Translations under genes and position numbers: made by a program | Source of the DNA: an uncultured Prevotellaceae bacterium | GTDB lineage: Bacteria; Bacteroidota; Bacteroidia; Bacteroidales; Bacteroidaceae | NCBI GenBank assembly: GCA_900315095.1 | Contig: OMXS01000019.1 | Span: 1 to 64,000, forward strand | DNA: 64,000 nt | Direction: 5' to 3' | Part shown: one piece after another, positions 8,316-17,864 of the stretch | Numbering within the stretch: the stretch's first letter is position 1 | How the letters are laid out: every line of letters begins with the position of its first letter | Notes under the pieces: generated by a model | What the model was told of the DNA's origin: nothing | What the model saw: only the letters and a program-made list of their open reading frames with translations | Database searches by the model: none

Positions 8316-9491
8316 CTATTTCACTACGATTCTTGGACTATACTCGAACAGCTTCTGATTGTCGAGGAGTTGTTTAACGTTTAGGTTAGACAGAACGATG
8401 CCTTTGTTGTTCGCTCCCCATGCGTTGAAGGGTTCAATATCGGGTTCAACGAAAGTGATGGTCTGTACATCAAGTGGCAGGGGCTCGAACTCCATCAAGA
8501 AAGCGATGTGGTCGCCTGCATTACCATTCATAAAGAACAGCTCGTCTAATGGCGTGCCCAGTATTTTGCGGAGTTTATAAGGCCGTCCAAACTTGTCAAG
8601 AAGGGCTGTTCCGCTATTGAAATTGAAATACTCTTGCGTCCAGTTTTGTTCACATGCTATGGCAACATAAGCAGCATCTGGCGTACGCCAGAGTGCCAGC
8701 GTCTCATCCTCGATGGGCTTGATGAGGTGGGCATCGGTCAGCACCTTCCATGTGTTCCAGTCCTGCATGTCGTAGGGTTTGTCCACACTCATGTGCTCTT
8801 TGAGCAGACGAGGACTGCGGAACTGCGGTATGGTGTCGTAATACTGGGCAGTTCCGTAATACTGATTGTCGATTTTTACAGGCATTCCCATCATATTCCA
8901 GCAGGAAACACCATATATTTTTATATCTTTAGTTGTTTCGGGCAGCGGCGCAAAGAATATCTTCAGGTCGAGCACATCGCCTTTCTTAGCCTTTACGGTG
9001 AAGTGTTTGTTATAGGTATCTGGTTCCGTACGGCGAATGCGATATTGCACCCCCGTCTCCTGATCCACGAGACTTGTCTCTTCTGAGGCAAGAAACAGGT
9101 TGCTCACTTCGTCGGCTGGCATAGGGAAATAGCAATGAAGCACCGTCTCGTTGTTCTCTTCCGTCAGTCGCCAACTCAGCGGAACATATGGCTGATCTTC
9201 TAACTTACCTGCCATTTCTGGGAACAATTTCAAGTAATCTTTCTCTATAGCGACATTCTTTACATCGCAATAGTCCTTAATCCAATCCATGTTAGTCCCA
9301 TGCCACACGGCTGTAGTCTTCTTCTTGTCAGTTTTTACTTCTGGGCGAGCGAAGAAAACGCCCACTTCCTTTGCATACTCCTTTACACCGGACTTATCCG
9401 ACTGAAGGTCGTAAGTTATACTAACATTTGTTTGTGCCTGCATTAAAAGGGCTGTTAGTGTCAGAATGATAAAGAAAATAAATCTTTTCAT
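8316..9491 (-). CDS. Secreted beta-rich protein of unknown function
   Basis: A 391-residue protein with signal peptide MKRFIFFIILTLTALLMQAQ. No known family was recognised with certainty. Two stretches, DLKIFFAPLPETTKDIKIYG and AFLMEFEPLPLDVQTITFVE, repeat the pattern FxPLPxxT/VxxI and resemble the N-terminal beta domain of the TlpA paralogues (FSLVFEPIQANTWMIDVAEP at 15884-13548). This suggests one or two copies of the same beta-sandwich (inference). It is the third gene of the ECF operon, 12 bp after the anti-sigma-like gene. Confidence 0.7.
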   Translation of the reverse strand: MKRFIFFIILTLTALLMQAQTNVSITYDLQSDKSGVKEYAKEVGVFFARPEVKTDKKKTTAVWHGTNMDWIKDYCDVKNVAIEKDYLKLFPEMAGKLEDQPYVPLSWRLTEENNETVLHCYFPMPADEVSNLFLASEETSLVDQETGVQYRIRRTEPDTYNKHFTVKAKKGDVLDLKIFFAPLPETTKDIKIYGVSCWNMMGMPVKIDNQYYGTAQYYDTIPQFRSPRLLKEHMSVDKPYDMQDWNTWKVLTDAHLIKPIEDETLALWRTPDAAYVAIACEQNWTQEYFNFNSGTALLDKFGRPYKLRKILGTPLDELFFMNGNAGDHIAFLMEFEPLPLDVQTITFVEPDIEPFNAWGANNKGIVLSNLNVKQLLDNQKLFEYSPRIVVK

Positions 9492-9502
9492 ATGTTGTTG
9501 TT

Positions 9503-10468
9503 TTAATATTGTAGTGAACTAAAATATACGTTTGTCAGTTGTTCGCGGAAATTCTGATAACAAGCGAATGACACGTCTGTTTCTATAGGTGAGTGGGTGC
9601 AGTAGAGCAGAATACGTTTGCCTGTGATGCGTTCTGCCAGCCAGAAGTATTTCTCCTCCTTGTGCAGGTCTTTCAGAGTGAAGACAAACTGCTGGTGTGA
9701 GAAGTTGAGCATATATCCAGGTGATTTGCTGTCGTACCAGCATGCCATTTGCAGCAGTCGTCCGAAGACGTCGAAGTCTTCCTTGTCCTCAAAGACGTAT
9801 GCTGTGCCTGACACCGTGGAGTCGTTCTTTGCGGTGGCGCAGTTGAGTGGCACGCCTATAACCTTATTGTAGTTTGCCATCTTAGCGATGAACTCATCCA
9901 TGCGACTGGGTGTCTGATAGATGCTGTCGTTTATTTCATTAGTGGCATAGTGCAGGCCGTAGTCAGCCGGATGGTATGTGATGGTTGATGGTTGATGGTT
10001 GTTTGAAGATGTGGCATACCCCGTCACATGTGTGTCTTCGTTTTCTTTAGTGGGCAGAGTCTTATCCCTGCTTGTCGTGGAGACCGTTACGGTTTCCGTT
10101 CTCTTCGTCTCATCTTTATGGACAGGGAGATTCTGCGCTATATTGTTGTCGGAGCGCGGCTGCTTTTCCACCGTGTCAGGGGCGGTGATTTTCTGCATGT
10201 TTCTTGCCACTTGCTCTACGTTCCCCGTCTCTTTGTCATTCCCTCCATAATTAAGTGCCAGCAGCAACAGACCGCATGCGGCGACAGCACCGATGGCGGT
10301 GTATAGCCATTTGCGGCGGTTGGAAGTTGCTTCTGCTTTCTCCATATGGGGCTGAGACTCCTCCATACGCTTCATCATACGCTCGCTGAAGCCGGCAGGC
10401 AACTGTGGCTTGTCGGCATATTTGCGGCGTAGTGCTTCGCGGAGGTCGGTATCTTTATGGTTTGTCAT
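9503..10468 (-). CDS. Probable membrane-anchored anti-sigma factor
   Basis: A 321-residue protein with a charged cytoplasmic N-terminus (LREALRRKYADKPQLPAGFSER region), one membrane segment at about 54-73 (LYTAIGAVAACGLLLLALNY) and a long extracytoplasmic part. Its start overlaps the end of the ECF sigma gene by 14 bp, the usual arrangement for a sigma/anti-sigma pair. The sequence gives no recognised zinc-binding anti-sigma motif, so the role rests on topology and position. The coding sequence carries three exact tandem heptamers (ATGGTTG on the plus strand, 9981-10001). A change of one unit would shift the frame between the membrane segment and the C-terminal domain. Confidence 0.7.
   Translation of the reverse strand: MTNHKDTDLREALRRKYADKPQLPAGFSERMMKRMEESQPHMEKAEATSNRRKWLYTAIGAVAACGLLLLALNYGGNDKETGNVEQVARNMQKITAPDTVEKQPRSDNNIAQNLPVHKDETKRTETVTVSTTSRDKTLPTKENEDTHVTGYATSSNNHQPSTITYHPADYGLHYATNEINDSIYQTPSRMDEFIAKMANYNKVIGVPLNCATAKNDSTVSGTAYVFEDKEDFDVFGRLLQMACWYDSKSPGYMLNFSHQQFVFTLKDLHKEEKYFWLAERITGKRILLYCTHSPIETDVSFACYQNFREQLTNVYFSSLQY
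9981..10001. repeat. Tandem heptamer (ATGGTTG) x3 in anti-sigma gene
   Basis: Three perfect copies of a 7-bp unit lie inside the anti-sigma-like gene; on the coding strand the unit is CAACCAT. Seven is not a multiple of three, so loss or gain of a unit would truncate the protein. Similar heptamers occur in the GH67-like gene and in waaA. Confidence 0.75.
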
Positions 10469-11033
10469 GTTTCGTCTGAAGTTGTTTATAGAGTTTCTTG
10501 CGTAAACGGTAGAGGCGGTTTGCCAGCGCGTGAGGAGTGGAGTCCATTATGAACGCACATTCGTCCAGCGGTCGGTTCTCGTAGTAGTGCAGTGTGAGCA
10601 GCATTTGCTCGTCGGGCATTAGGCCGTCCATGAGTTGTTTCAGTCGCTGTATGCGTTCCTCCTTGCCTGTGGAGAGTTCTGCTTCCAGTTGTTCGTCGCT
10701 GATGTCTGTCTGCCATACCTCGCTTTCTTCGATGGAGACAACCAGCGGTCTGCGGCGTTTCAGGAAGTCGAGTGTGAGGCGGTAGGCGATGCGGCACAGC
10801 CATGTGGAGAGCGATGCCTTGCTGGCGTCATAACTGTCGATGTGGTTGAAAGCGCGCAGGAACGTGTCCTGTGTCAGTTCTTCGGCATCCATCACGTCTG
10901 GAACCATCCGCGCTATCATGGCAAAGACACGCTCAGCATAGCGACCGACCATTTCCGTCTGTCCCTCATGCCGCCCTTCACGGATGTCATCCACAATTTG
11001 CTTCTCTGACAATGCGCTCTTTTCTACTCTCAC
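10455..11033 (-). CDS. RNA polymerase ECF-type sigma factor
   Basis: A 192-residue sigma-70 family protein of the extracytoplasmic-function type. Region 2 (about 25-95) includes the core-binding stretch DAEELTQDTFLRAFNHIDSY and STWLCRIAYRLTLDFLKRRR; region 4 (about 130-185) includes LMPDEQMLLTLHYYENRPLD and a helix-turn-helix ending in LANRLYRLRKKL. It heads the minus-strand operon and is followed by an overlapping anti-sigma-like gene. Its upstream region (11061-11093) shares a 13-bp motif with the region upstream of 15884, so it probably controls itself and the TlpA operon. Confidence 0.92.
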   Translation of the reverse strand: MRVEKSALSEKQIVDDIREGRHEGQTEMVGRYAERVFAMIARMVPDVMDAEELTQDTFLRAFNHIDSYDASKASLSTWLCRIAYRLTLDFLKRRRPLVVSIEESEVWQTDISDEQLEAELSTGKEERIQRLKQLMDGLMPDEQMLLTLHYYENRPLDECAFIMDSTPHALANRLYRLRKKLYKQLQTKHDKP

Positions 11034-11050
11034 TTCTGCATTTCTACTCG

Positions 11051-11093
11051 TTATACGACAAGTTTAGGGAAATATCCCGCACTACCCTAAACT
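11051..11093 (-). promoter_or_regulatory. Candidate ECF-dependent promoter and 9-bp inverted repeat
   Basis: Upstream of the sigma gene, AGTTTAGGG (11061-11069) and CCCTAAACT (11085-11093) form a perfect inverted repeat. It encloses GAAATATCCCGCA (11069-11081), which recurs exactly at 15926-15938 before the TlpA operon. Read towards the gene, GGGATA could be the -35 element, with CGTATAA about 15 bp further as the -10 element. The inverted repeat may be an operator or an mRNA-independent protein site. Confidence 0.55.
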
Positions 11094-11179
11094 TTTTTGC
11101 TAATTATTTGATTTTTTGCATGCTACTTGGTTATACTATTGCAATTAGTCAATGGAGTTACTATTATTATATACACAAG

Positions 11180-11213
11180 AAACCCCAAAATATTGCATTA
11201 TTCGGGGTTTTTC
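11180..11213. terminator. Possible terminator hairpin
   Basis: AAACCCC (11180-11186) pairs with GGGGTTT (11204-11210) and is followed by more T on the plus strand. It lies just beyond the 3' end of the minus-strand TlpA pseudogene, for which the T-run is weaker (TTTCTTG). Confidence 0.4.
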
Positions 11214-11233
11214 TTGCACCTTTGTGTTGTTAT

Positions 11234-13523
11234 TTATTTCAATTGTTCCAACAGGTCAGCCAGTTCTTCAAGGTCACGAGGATCCACCCTTAAGTCGAGC
11301 AGATTTCCGTCGCGATTGAAAAGTTTGTAGGTGGGCCATGAATGGACGTTGAGATGGCGCTCGATAGCCGCCTGCTGCTCTTCGGGCAGATTGTAATGAG
11401 CCACATTCGGTCCACTGACATTATACTCCTTGATAACGTTCTCCCATGAGGTCTGTGAACTCTTGTTGGCCAGATAGAGATATTGAATGTCGTAGTCTTT
11501 CAGTCGGGCATACTCCTCGGTGGAGTGGCTGAGTGCTTCCCGGCAAGGGCTGCACCAAGTGCCCCACACATCGAGCAGGACAAACTTGCCCTTATACGGT
11601 TCGAGAATCTTTTTCAGCAGAGCCTCACCTTCGCTGAGGTCAGCAAGGTTATCAGATGATTTCAGCACCAGTTTGTCGAACTCGCGGTTCTCTAGGGCGA
11701 GGTAATAGTCGTTCGCCTTTTCTATCCGCTCGATGCCAAAGTGATTCTTCACCATCGCCTTCAGCGTGTCGATGACCATCGGCGACACGGCTGTATGCGT
11801 CTCATCGATGAGGGCATTGACTAACTGTGAGAGACATACGTCCTTGATGATTTGGTCGACACCTATGGAATCAAGCACAAAGGCCTCTTGCTGCATCCGC
11901 TTGATGTAATCAATTCCTCTCAGTACTTTCTGGCCCTTCGAACTGCTGAATATCTTGTTTACTTTCTCTATCATCTCCGCATTGTCGGCATTGAGTTTGT
12001 CAGCCACTTTCTGCCACTCTTCCTGGGGTGCAGCCGCAATTTTGGCCTTAGCATCGATAATCCAGTTATTCCATCGGTTGAGCAGTTCCAGTTCCTCATT
12101 GTTTGAGGCAAATGCATGGAAGTAATCAATATACTGCCAATTCACATTCCAAGTCCGGTAGCGTATAAACTGGTCGAGATAGTCATCCCTAAAACAGGCG
12201 AAGTCGCGATAGAGCGTGTAGGGCTTGACGGCCTTCTGCCAGCATTCCCTGGTCACATAGTCCATATATTCCTGAGGTAGTTCGTAGTTCGGCATCGCAT
12301 AGCGTCCCTGCATCAGCGACTCGCCTTGAGCCGTCTGATAATAACCCTTCATAAAGTCGATGTAACGCTGCGAGAGGTTTGGATGCTGGGCGATGGTCTC
12401 TTCAAGGCCGGCTGTAGCGAGGGCACGGCTGTTGTCAGTCTTTGCCTTGAAATCCATCGCATTCACCTTGCCCCGTTGGTCTCTCGGAATACGTTCTTTA
12501 ATCCCGTCATAAGGATGTGCTATGAGTTCGTTCTGCAGTCTGACATCGTCGCCCATCCAGAGCGTCTGACCCGTCATAAAGTCGGAAAGGTAGAAGTAGG
12601 TTTTGCCAGGTTCCAGCATGCTCCTTTGGTGTGAGCGATCCCAGTCTATGAATACCTCTGAAGAGTTGAGCAGGGGCATCTTCAAGGTAAAGCGTCCCAG
12701 CGAATCCATCTTGGCATATGTGGTCTCTTCCTCATCAACGAGGAAGTTCGTAACGTCTACTTTAAAGTCACCGCCTTGCCTCCTTGCCTCCTCCGGCATG
12801 TCCTTCAGCCAACCAATGATGGTCACGCTGTCCTTCGGGTTGTAGCCGTTATCGACAAAGCCCGTACGCTGGTCCTTCATAGGATAGTCGGGCAGGGCGG
12901 TGCCAGTTATCGGACTACAGGTAATTGCCTTGTTATTTCCGATGGCAATCTGGCGCAGGCCATTTTTTATCTTGCCGATGCGGATAGTAGTACCGTCGTT
13001 GAGCGTCAGCGTATAGGCATCTTTCTTCACCGTCTGGATGCTGCTTGGCGAATCCTACCAGCCAGTCGCCCGTCGTCTCGTTGCGCCAGTAGGTATCGGC
13101 AATGCCTGTGGGCTGGCTGTCAGCATCGTGTACGTTGGTAATGCTCCACAAATTGGGCTCTGCCACGTTTATCAGATATGTATTCTCTGGGATAGGCTCG
13201 AAGATGAGCGAAAAATCCACTTTGCCGCCTGCCGGGATTATGTAGGGCTCGGTCAGCGAGATAACTGTGGCTCCTTTCACGGCGTAAGTCTTACCGTCAG
13301 CCGTTAGCGTAGGCTTGGTGGCCAAGGGCACGGACTCGCCTGTCGTCTGCTGGGGCATCTCAAGATGAAGGAACACTTCTGTGCGGTCGTCGTAAATCGC
13401 TACTTTTGTTACCTTAATGTCGGGTACGTTAGTATGGCCTGTCACAACGTTGTCCCATACTTTTTTCTGCGCCCAACCCGTCGTTGCGACAAGGGCGAGT
13501 AGGATGATGATTGCTTTTCTCAT
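11234..13523 (-). pseudogene. TlpA-like protein, paralogue 2, frameshifted by a deletion
   Basis: The N-terminal part (12933-13523, about 163 family-like residues, signal peptide MRKAIIILLALVATTGWAQ) matches the beta domain and the IADTYWRNETTGDWLVGFAKQH stretch of paralogue 3. The C-terminal part (11234-13030) continues with KKDAYTLTLNDGTT and ends in a thioredoxin fold with WCSPC. Compared with the intact paralogues, 35 bp encoding roughly IYNNKVLDIVSQ are missing at the junction 13037/13038, which shifts the frame. A GTG at 13030 could restart translation but the product would lack a signal peptide. Otherwise the reading frame is undamaged, so the loss looks recent. Confidence 0.85.
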
Positions 13524-13547
13524 AAACGAGTGGTGATGTATTTCTTT

Positions 13548-15884
13548 TTATAACTTTTCCAGAAGGCGTGCAAGTCCTTCAAGGTCGTGAGCATTTACAT
13601 CGATATCAAGGACATTGCCCTCGCGGTCGATGAGTTTGTAAGTGGGGAATGTTTGTACATTCAGGAAGTGCTCAATGGCACTCTGCTGATCGTTGGGCAG
13701 GTTGTAGTGTACTACATTTTCGCCAACGATATTGTACTCCTTGATGACATTCTTCCACGACTCGTCGCTGCTGCGGTTTGCCAGATAGAGATAGACGAGG
13801 TCGTAGTCCTTCAGTCGCTCGTATTCCTCTTGTGATTGCGAAAGCAGTTCCTTGCAGGGACCGCACCACGTCCCCCATACATCGAGCAGGATGATCTTTC
13901 CCTTGTATGGCTCGCAGATTTTGCGCAGCATCTTCTCTCCGTCAGTCATGTTGGCCACATCGTTACCTTTATGGAGCTTTACCAACTGTGAGACATCCAT
14001 GTTCTGAATGGCAACATACTTGTCGTTCAGAGCTTTGACAGTATTGAGGGCAGAAGTCAACTGAATGTTCTTTTCAGCATAGGCTAACAGAGCAGGTTCG
14101 AGGGGTTGGTGAGTATTGTCAATCTGCAGGTAAAGACAGCGGGCGAGATAGATGTCGCGCAGAGCTTGATCGCAACCCACAGAGTCGATGACGGCGAGGT
14201 TCTCGCGGAGACTCATAGCCGCCATTTCATTTCGGAGGGGTTCGCCAACACGGTTAAACAGTGCATATACTTTCTGAACAGTCTCGTCATGATTGAAAGC
14301 ACTGACGAGTTCATCTATCTTTTCGCTATTCTGCGGAACCGACAGTTTGGCCTCCAGTTCCTTCAGCATGGGGAGGTAAACCTTCAGAGCCTCGTTCTCC
14401 TCACTTGTCAGTGTCACGACGCCCTGCTGTTCCAATTGTCTGATAATCGCCAACGTCTCGTCGGCTGAATTTCTGGGACGCTTACTGATAATCTGGTCAA
14501 GGTAGTCGCGCATAAAACTGGAGAAATCACGATAGAGCGTATAGGGCTTGGCGACTTTTCTCCAGAGTTCACGGCCCGTGTAGTCCATATATTCTTGTGG
14601 CAGTTCGAAGTTCGGCATCGAAAAGCGAGCCTGCATCATCGACTCTCCTTGTGAAGCCAGATAATAGCCTTTCACGAAGTCGATGTATCGCTGTGAGAGA
14701 TTGGGATTCTTTTGGATGGTTTCTTCAAGTCTGGCCAGACTGGCTGCACGGTTGCTGTCTGTCTTTGCCTTGAACTGCATGGCGCTGACCTTACCTGCGT
14801 CTTCATGTTCCAAACGGTCATTGTTCCAGTCATGGGGATGGACCAGCAGCTCGTTCTGCAAACGAACGTCGTCGCCCATCCACAGCATCTGCCCCGTCTT
14901 GAAATCGTTGAGGAAGAAGTATGTCTTGCCTGGTTCCAGCATGGTGCTCTCCGTGGTGCGTCCCCAGTCGAGGAACACTTGCGACGAGTTGAGCAACGGC
15001 ATGCGGAGGGTGAATCGTCCAAGGGAGTCCATCTTGGCAAAGGCATTCTCCTGCTGGACGGTTATGATGTTCTGGAAACCAATATTAAACTCTTTGCCTT
15101 TCTGCCAAGCCTGTGCTGGCATATCCTTCAGCCAGCCGATTATCGTCACACTGTCAGTTGCCTTATAACCGTTGTCAACGAAGCCCGTGCGTTGGTCTTT
15201 TGTGGGATAGTCAGGCAGGGCGGCGCCTGTGATCGGACTACAGACAATTGCCTTGTTTTTGCCGATGGCAATCTGACGCAGACCATTCTTTATCTTGCCG
15301 ACATGGATAGTCGTTCCATCGTTGAGCGTCAGTGTATAGGCATCTTTCTTTTCTATTTGGCTGACGATGTCTAATACCTTATTATTATAGATGACATGTT
15401 GCTTGGCAAATCCTATCAGCCAGTCACCCGTTGCCTCAATACGCCAGTAGGTGTCGGCAATGCCCGTGGGCTGGCTGTCAGCATCGCGGATATTAGCGAT
15501 GCTCCACGCATTTGGCTCTGCCACATCAATCATCCATGTGTTCGCTTGGATGGGCTCGAAGACGAGCGAGAAATCCACTTTACCATCTGCCGGGATAGCG
15601 TAGGGTTCATTCAGTTTGATGACCGTCGCCTCCTTCACGGCATATTCTTTCCCGTCAGCCTTCAGAATAGGCTTGGCTGCAATGGGGACAGATTGCCCAG
15701 CCATCCGCTGAGGTACTTCAAGACGAAGGAACACCTCCGTGCGATCATCATAAAATGCTATTTTCGTTACTTTGATGATGGGAGCACTGGCATATCCCGT
15801 CACAATGTCATTCCATACTTTTTTCTGCGCCCAACCCGTCGTTGCGACAAGGGCGAGCAGGAGGAAAGATAATATATTTTTCAT
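13548..15884 (-). CDS. TlpA-like thioredoxin-fold secreted protein, paralogue 3
   Basis: A 778-residue intact member of the three-gene family. Signal peptide MKNILSFLLLALVATTGWAQ; an N-terminal beta domain (about 20-150) with KIAFYDDRTEVFLRLEVPQ and VFEPIQANTWMIDVAEPN; the shared IADTYWRIEATGDWLIGFAK segment; a long alpha-rich middle; and a thioredoxin domain with WCGPC at 673-677 and a cis-proline in TFPTYK. Periplasmic disulphide chemistry is the likely role by family; the partner is unknown. It is the first gene of its operon, 24 bp before the frameshifted paralogue, and is preceded by the shared ECF-type motif at 15926-15938. Confidence 0.88.
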   Translation of the reverse strand: MKNILSFLLLALVATTGWAQKKVWNDIVTGYASAPIIKVTKIAFYDDRTEVFLRLEVPQRMAGQSVPIAAKPILKADGKEYAVKEATVIKLNEPYAIPADGKVDFSLVFEPIQANTWMIDVAEPNAWSIANIRDADSQPTGIADTYWRIEATGDWLIGFAKQHVIYNNKVLDIVSQIEKKDAYTLTLNDGTTIHVGKIKNGLRQIAIGKNKAIVCSPITGAALPDYPTKDQRTGFVDNGYKATDSVTIIGWLKDMPAQAWQKGKEFNIGFQNIITVQQENAFAKMDSLGRFTLRMPLLNSSQVFLDWGRTTESTMLEPGKTYFFLNDFKTGQMLWMGDDVRLQNELLVHPHDWNNDRLEHEDAGKVSAMQFKAKTDSNRAASLARLEETIQKNPNLSQRYIDFVKGYYLASQGESMMQARFSMPNFELPQEYMDYTGRELWRKVAKPYTLYRDFSSFMRDYLDQIISKRPRNSADETLAIIRQLEQQGVVTLTSEENEALKVYLPMLKELEAKLSVPQNSEKIDELVSAFNHDETVQKVYALFNRVGEPLRNEMAAMSLRENLAVIDSVGCDQALRDIYLARCLYLQIDNTHQPLEPALLAYAEKNIQLTSALNTVKALNDKYVAIQNMDVSQLVKLHKGNDVANMTDGEKMLRKICEPYKGKIILLDVWGTWCGPCKELLSQSQEEYERLKDYDLVYLYLANRSSDESWKNVIKEYNIVGENVVHYNLPNDQQSAIEHFLNVQTFPTYKLIDREGNVLDIDVNAHDLEGLARLLEKL

Positions 15885-15904
15885 ATTTCGTTAAATGACT
15901 CTAT

Positions 15905-15938
15905 ATTTATTACACTCGTTTAGTAGAAATATCCCGCA
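15905..15938 (-). promoter_or_regulatory. Candidate ECF-dependent promoter of the TlpA operon
   Basis: GAAATATCCCGCA at 15926-15938 is identical to the motif at 11069-11081. Read towards the gene, GGGATA is followed after about 16 bp by GTAATAA. The motif ends 42 bp from the start codon, against 36 bp in the sigma gene. Confidence 0.55.
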
Positions 15939-16014
15939 TTCCAACGTTAAATTTCCTTAAACATTAATTGGGGATGTCCGCAACGCCATAAATAAAGAGT
16001 CTTACATTTGCATT

Positions 16015-17835
16015 TTATTGTGTGCAGGTAACGACACAAACGAAGCCACCACGTGGCTGACATGTTATTTCTGCAGGCAGTTTGCTCGTTGTGGTTATCT
16101 GCCACGGCGATGCTGTATCGTGGCTGTCAGCAAACAATGTGGCGTGCTTATAAGTGCCGATGAAACTGATGTCGCATTTCAGGGTGCATGTCTCGTCGGT
16201 GCCGTTGATGCCTGCCACATACCATACGTTACTGATACGGCGTGCCACCACAGCACTCTTGCCAGGATAACCGCTTACAAGGCGCGTCTCATCCCATGCA
16301 GCGGGAAGCTGTCCAAGGAAATCCTGTACGGCCTGTGGTTGCGAAAGGAAACTCTCGGGACGGTCTGCCAAGTGTTGCAGTCCACTCTCGAAGAGTACCG
16401 TCAGCGCTAGTTCGTGAGCATGACTCGTGATGTGCGGATGCTGTGAGTCGCTGAAGGCGCATGGTGTGTAGTCCATTGGTCCGATGACATTGCGGGTGAA
16501 GGGCAATGTGGCGTTATGGCATGCTGCCTGACGGGTGAATGTAGGCACGTTGTTGTACCACTCCGCACCGTAAACGCCCTCTGTGGAGAGCAGGTTAGGA
16601 TAGGTGCGCTGCCATCCTCGCGGAATGGTTGCACCGTGGAAGTTCACCAGCAGATGGTGCCGTGCAGCGCACTCCAGCAGTTCCTGACAATAGTCCATGT
16701 TCATCTGGTTGTCGCCGGAGAAGAAGTCTATCTTCACACCAGCGACGCCGATTTTCTCGCACCATGCAAACTCGCGCTCACGGTCTTCTGCCTTGTTGAG
16801 GCGGAACTTCGGAGTGGGTGCCCCGTCTATCCATCCCACGCTTGAGTTATACCATATCAGCGGGCGCACACCTTGCTGACGGGCATAGGCAACAGCATCC
16901 TCGATGGTCTTTCCGTCCTTCATCTCGTCCCACTCGGCGTCTATCAGCACGTAGGGCAGATGCAGCGTGGCAGCCATATCCACATATTTCCTTATTATAT
17001 TATAGTCGTTAGAGCCGTGGTTATATGCCCAGTACACCCACGACACCACACCTGGTTGTATCCAACAGGTGTCCTCCAGCCGGCACGGCTCCGAGACATC
17101 GGTGACAAGTGTGGATGACACCACATCGGCCAACGACCCTATGATGACTACGCGCCACGGGGTGTGCCACTCGCCGTTGAGTTTTTCCTCGTTCTTGTCG
17201 GGCACCACGCGGAACCGCTCGCCGTCGTTATACAGGCACGAAGCACTCTGCTGCCGCTCGATGTTCGCCTCTGTTATCAGCGCGAAAACGCCATTGACAG
17301 GCTCCAGCAGGGCAGGGTAACCCCAGCGGTTGTTATATCCGTCGGGAGATGTGAAGGTGCCGCTGAAACTTGGAACGGGCTTCACCTTTGCCGTTGTGCC
17401 GAAGGGGAAGAATCCCTCGTACGACTCCGCCCACTGCTGCATCCATCGGGACATTCCCTCGGGGATGATATATGCTGTATGCTCCTCAGGGATGGCAGCG
17501 TCTTTCAGACCTTGATACTCAAAGCGCAGCGCTATGCCGTCGTTGTAGAGACGCAGCACTAGCGCTCCACAGCGATACTCATTTGCCTCGTTGGTGCACC
17601 GACTCTTTTTTCCTGCCAGCATCTGATAGTCGGCAGTGATGTGTTTCGCCTTGCTCTTGCTGAGCATTGTCACGTCAACACCCGTCTCCACTTCCAGCAC
17701 CTGTTGCTGCTGATAGCGCACCACCAGCGTCTGCTGTCGCGGTTCCACCGTTAGTTTGCCGTTGGGAGACTGCTGCGCCATCATGACAGTGGCGCAGCAA
17801 GAGAGTAATATGGAGGATAATGTCTGTTTTCTCAT
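16015..17835 (-). CDS. Glycoside hydrolase family 97, retaining type
   Basis: A 606-residue secreted enzyme (signal peptide ends VMMAQ). The N-terminal beta-sandwich (about 22-255) is followed by a (beta/alpha)8 barrel starting near WVYWAYNHGSNDY, and a C-terminal beta domain. GVKIDFF places an aspartate at 370, and LLSTEG a glutamate at 419. In GH97, an Asp nucleophile at this position marks the retaining branch, whose characterised member is an alpha-galactosidase; the inverting SusB branch has Glu residues instead. Alpha-galactosidase is therefore the best guess, not proven. It follows the GH43 gene by 29 bp and is probably co-transcribed with it. Confidence 0.88.
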   Translation of the reverse strand: MRKQTLSSILLSCCATVMMAQQSPNGKLTVEPRQQTLVVRYQQQQVLEVETGVDVTMLSKSKAKHITADYQMLAGKKSRCTNEANEYRCGALVLRLYNDGIALRFEYQGLKDAAIPEEHTAYIIPEGMSRWMQQWAESYEGFFPFGTTAKVKPVPSFSGTFTSPDGYNNRWGYPALLEPVNGVFALITEANIERQQSASCLYNDGERFRVVPDKNEEKLNGEWHTPWRVVIIGSLADVVSSTLVTDVSEPCRLEDTCWIQPGVVSWVYWAYNHGSNDYNIIRKYVDMAATLHLPYVLIDAEWDEMKDGKTIEDAVAYARQQGVRPLIWYNSSVGWIDGAPTPKFRLNKAEDREREFAWCEKIGVAGVKIDFFSGDNQMNMDYCQELLECAARHHLLVNFHGATIPRGWQRTYPNLLSTEGVYGAEWYNNVPTFTRQAACHNATLPFTRNVIGPMDYTPCAFSDSQHPHITSHAHELALTVLFESGLQHLADRPESFLSQPQAVQDFLGQLPAAWDETRLVSGYPGKSAVVARRISNVWYVAGINGTDETCTLKCDISFIGTYKHATLFADSHDTASPWQITTTSKLPAEITCQPRGGFVCVVTCTQ

Positions 17836-17864
17836 CCTTGATTTAACTAAAGGTATATGAATGT

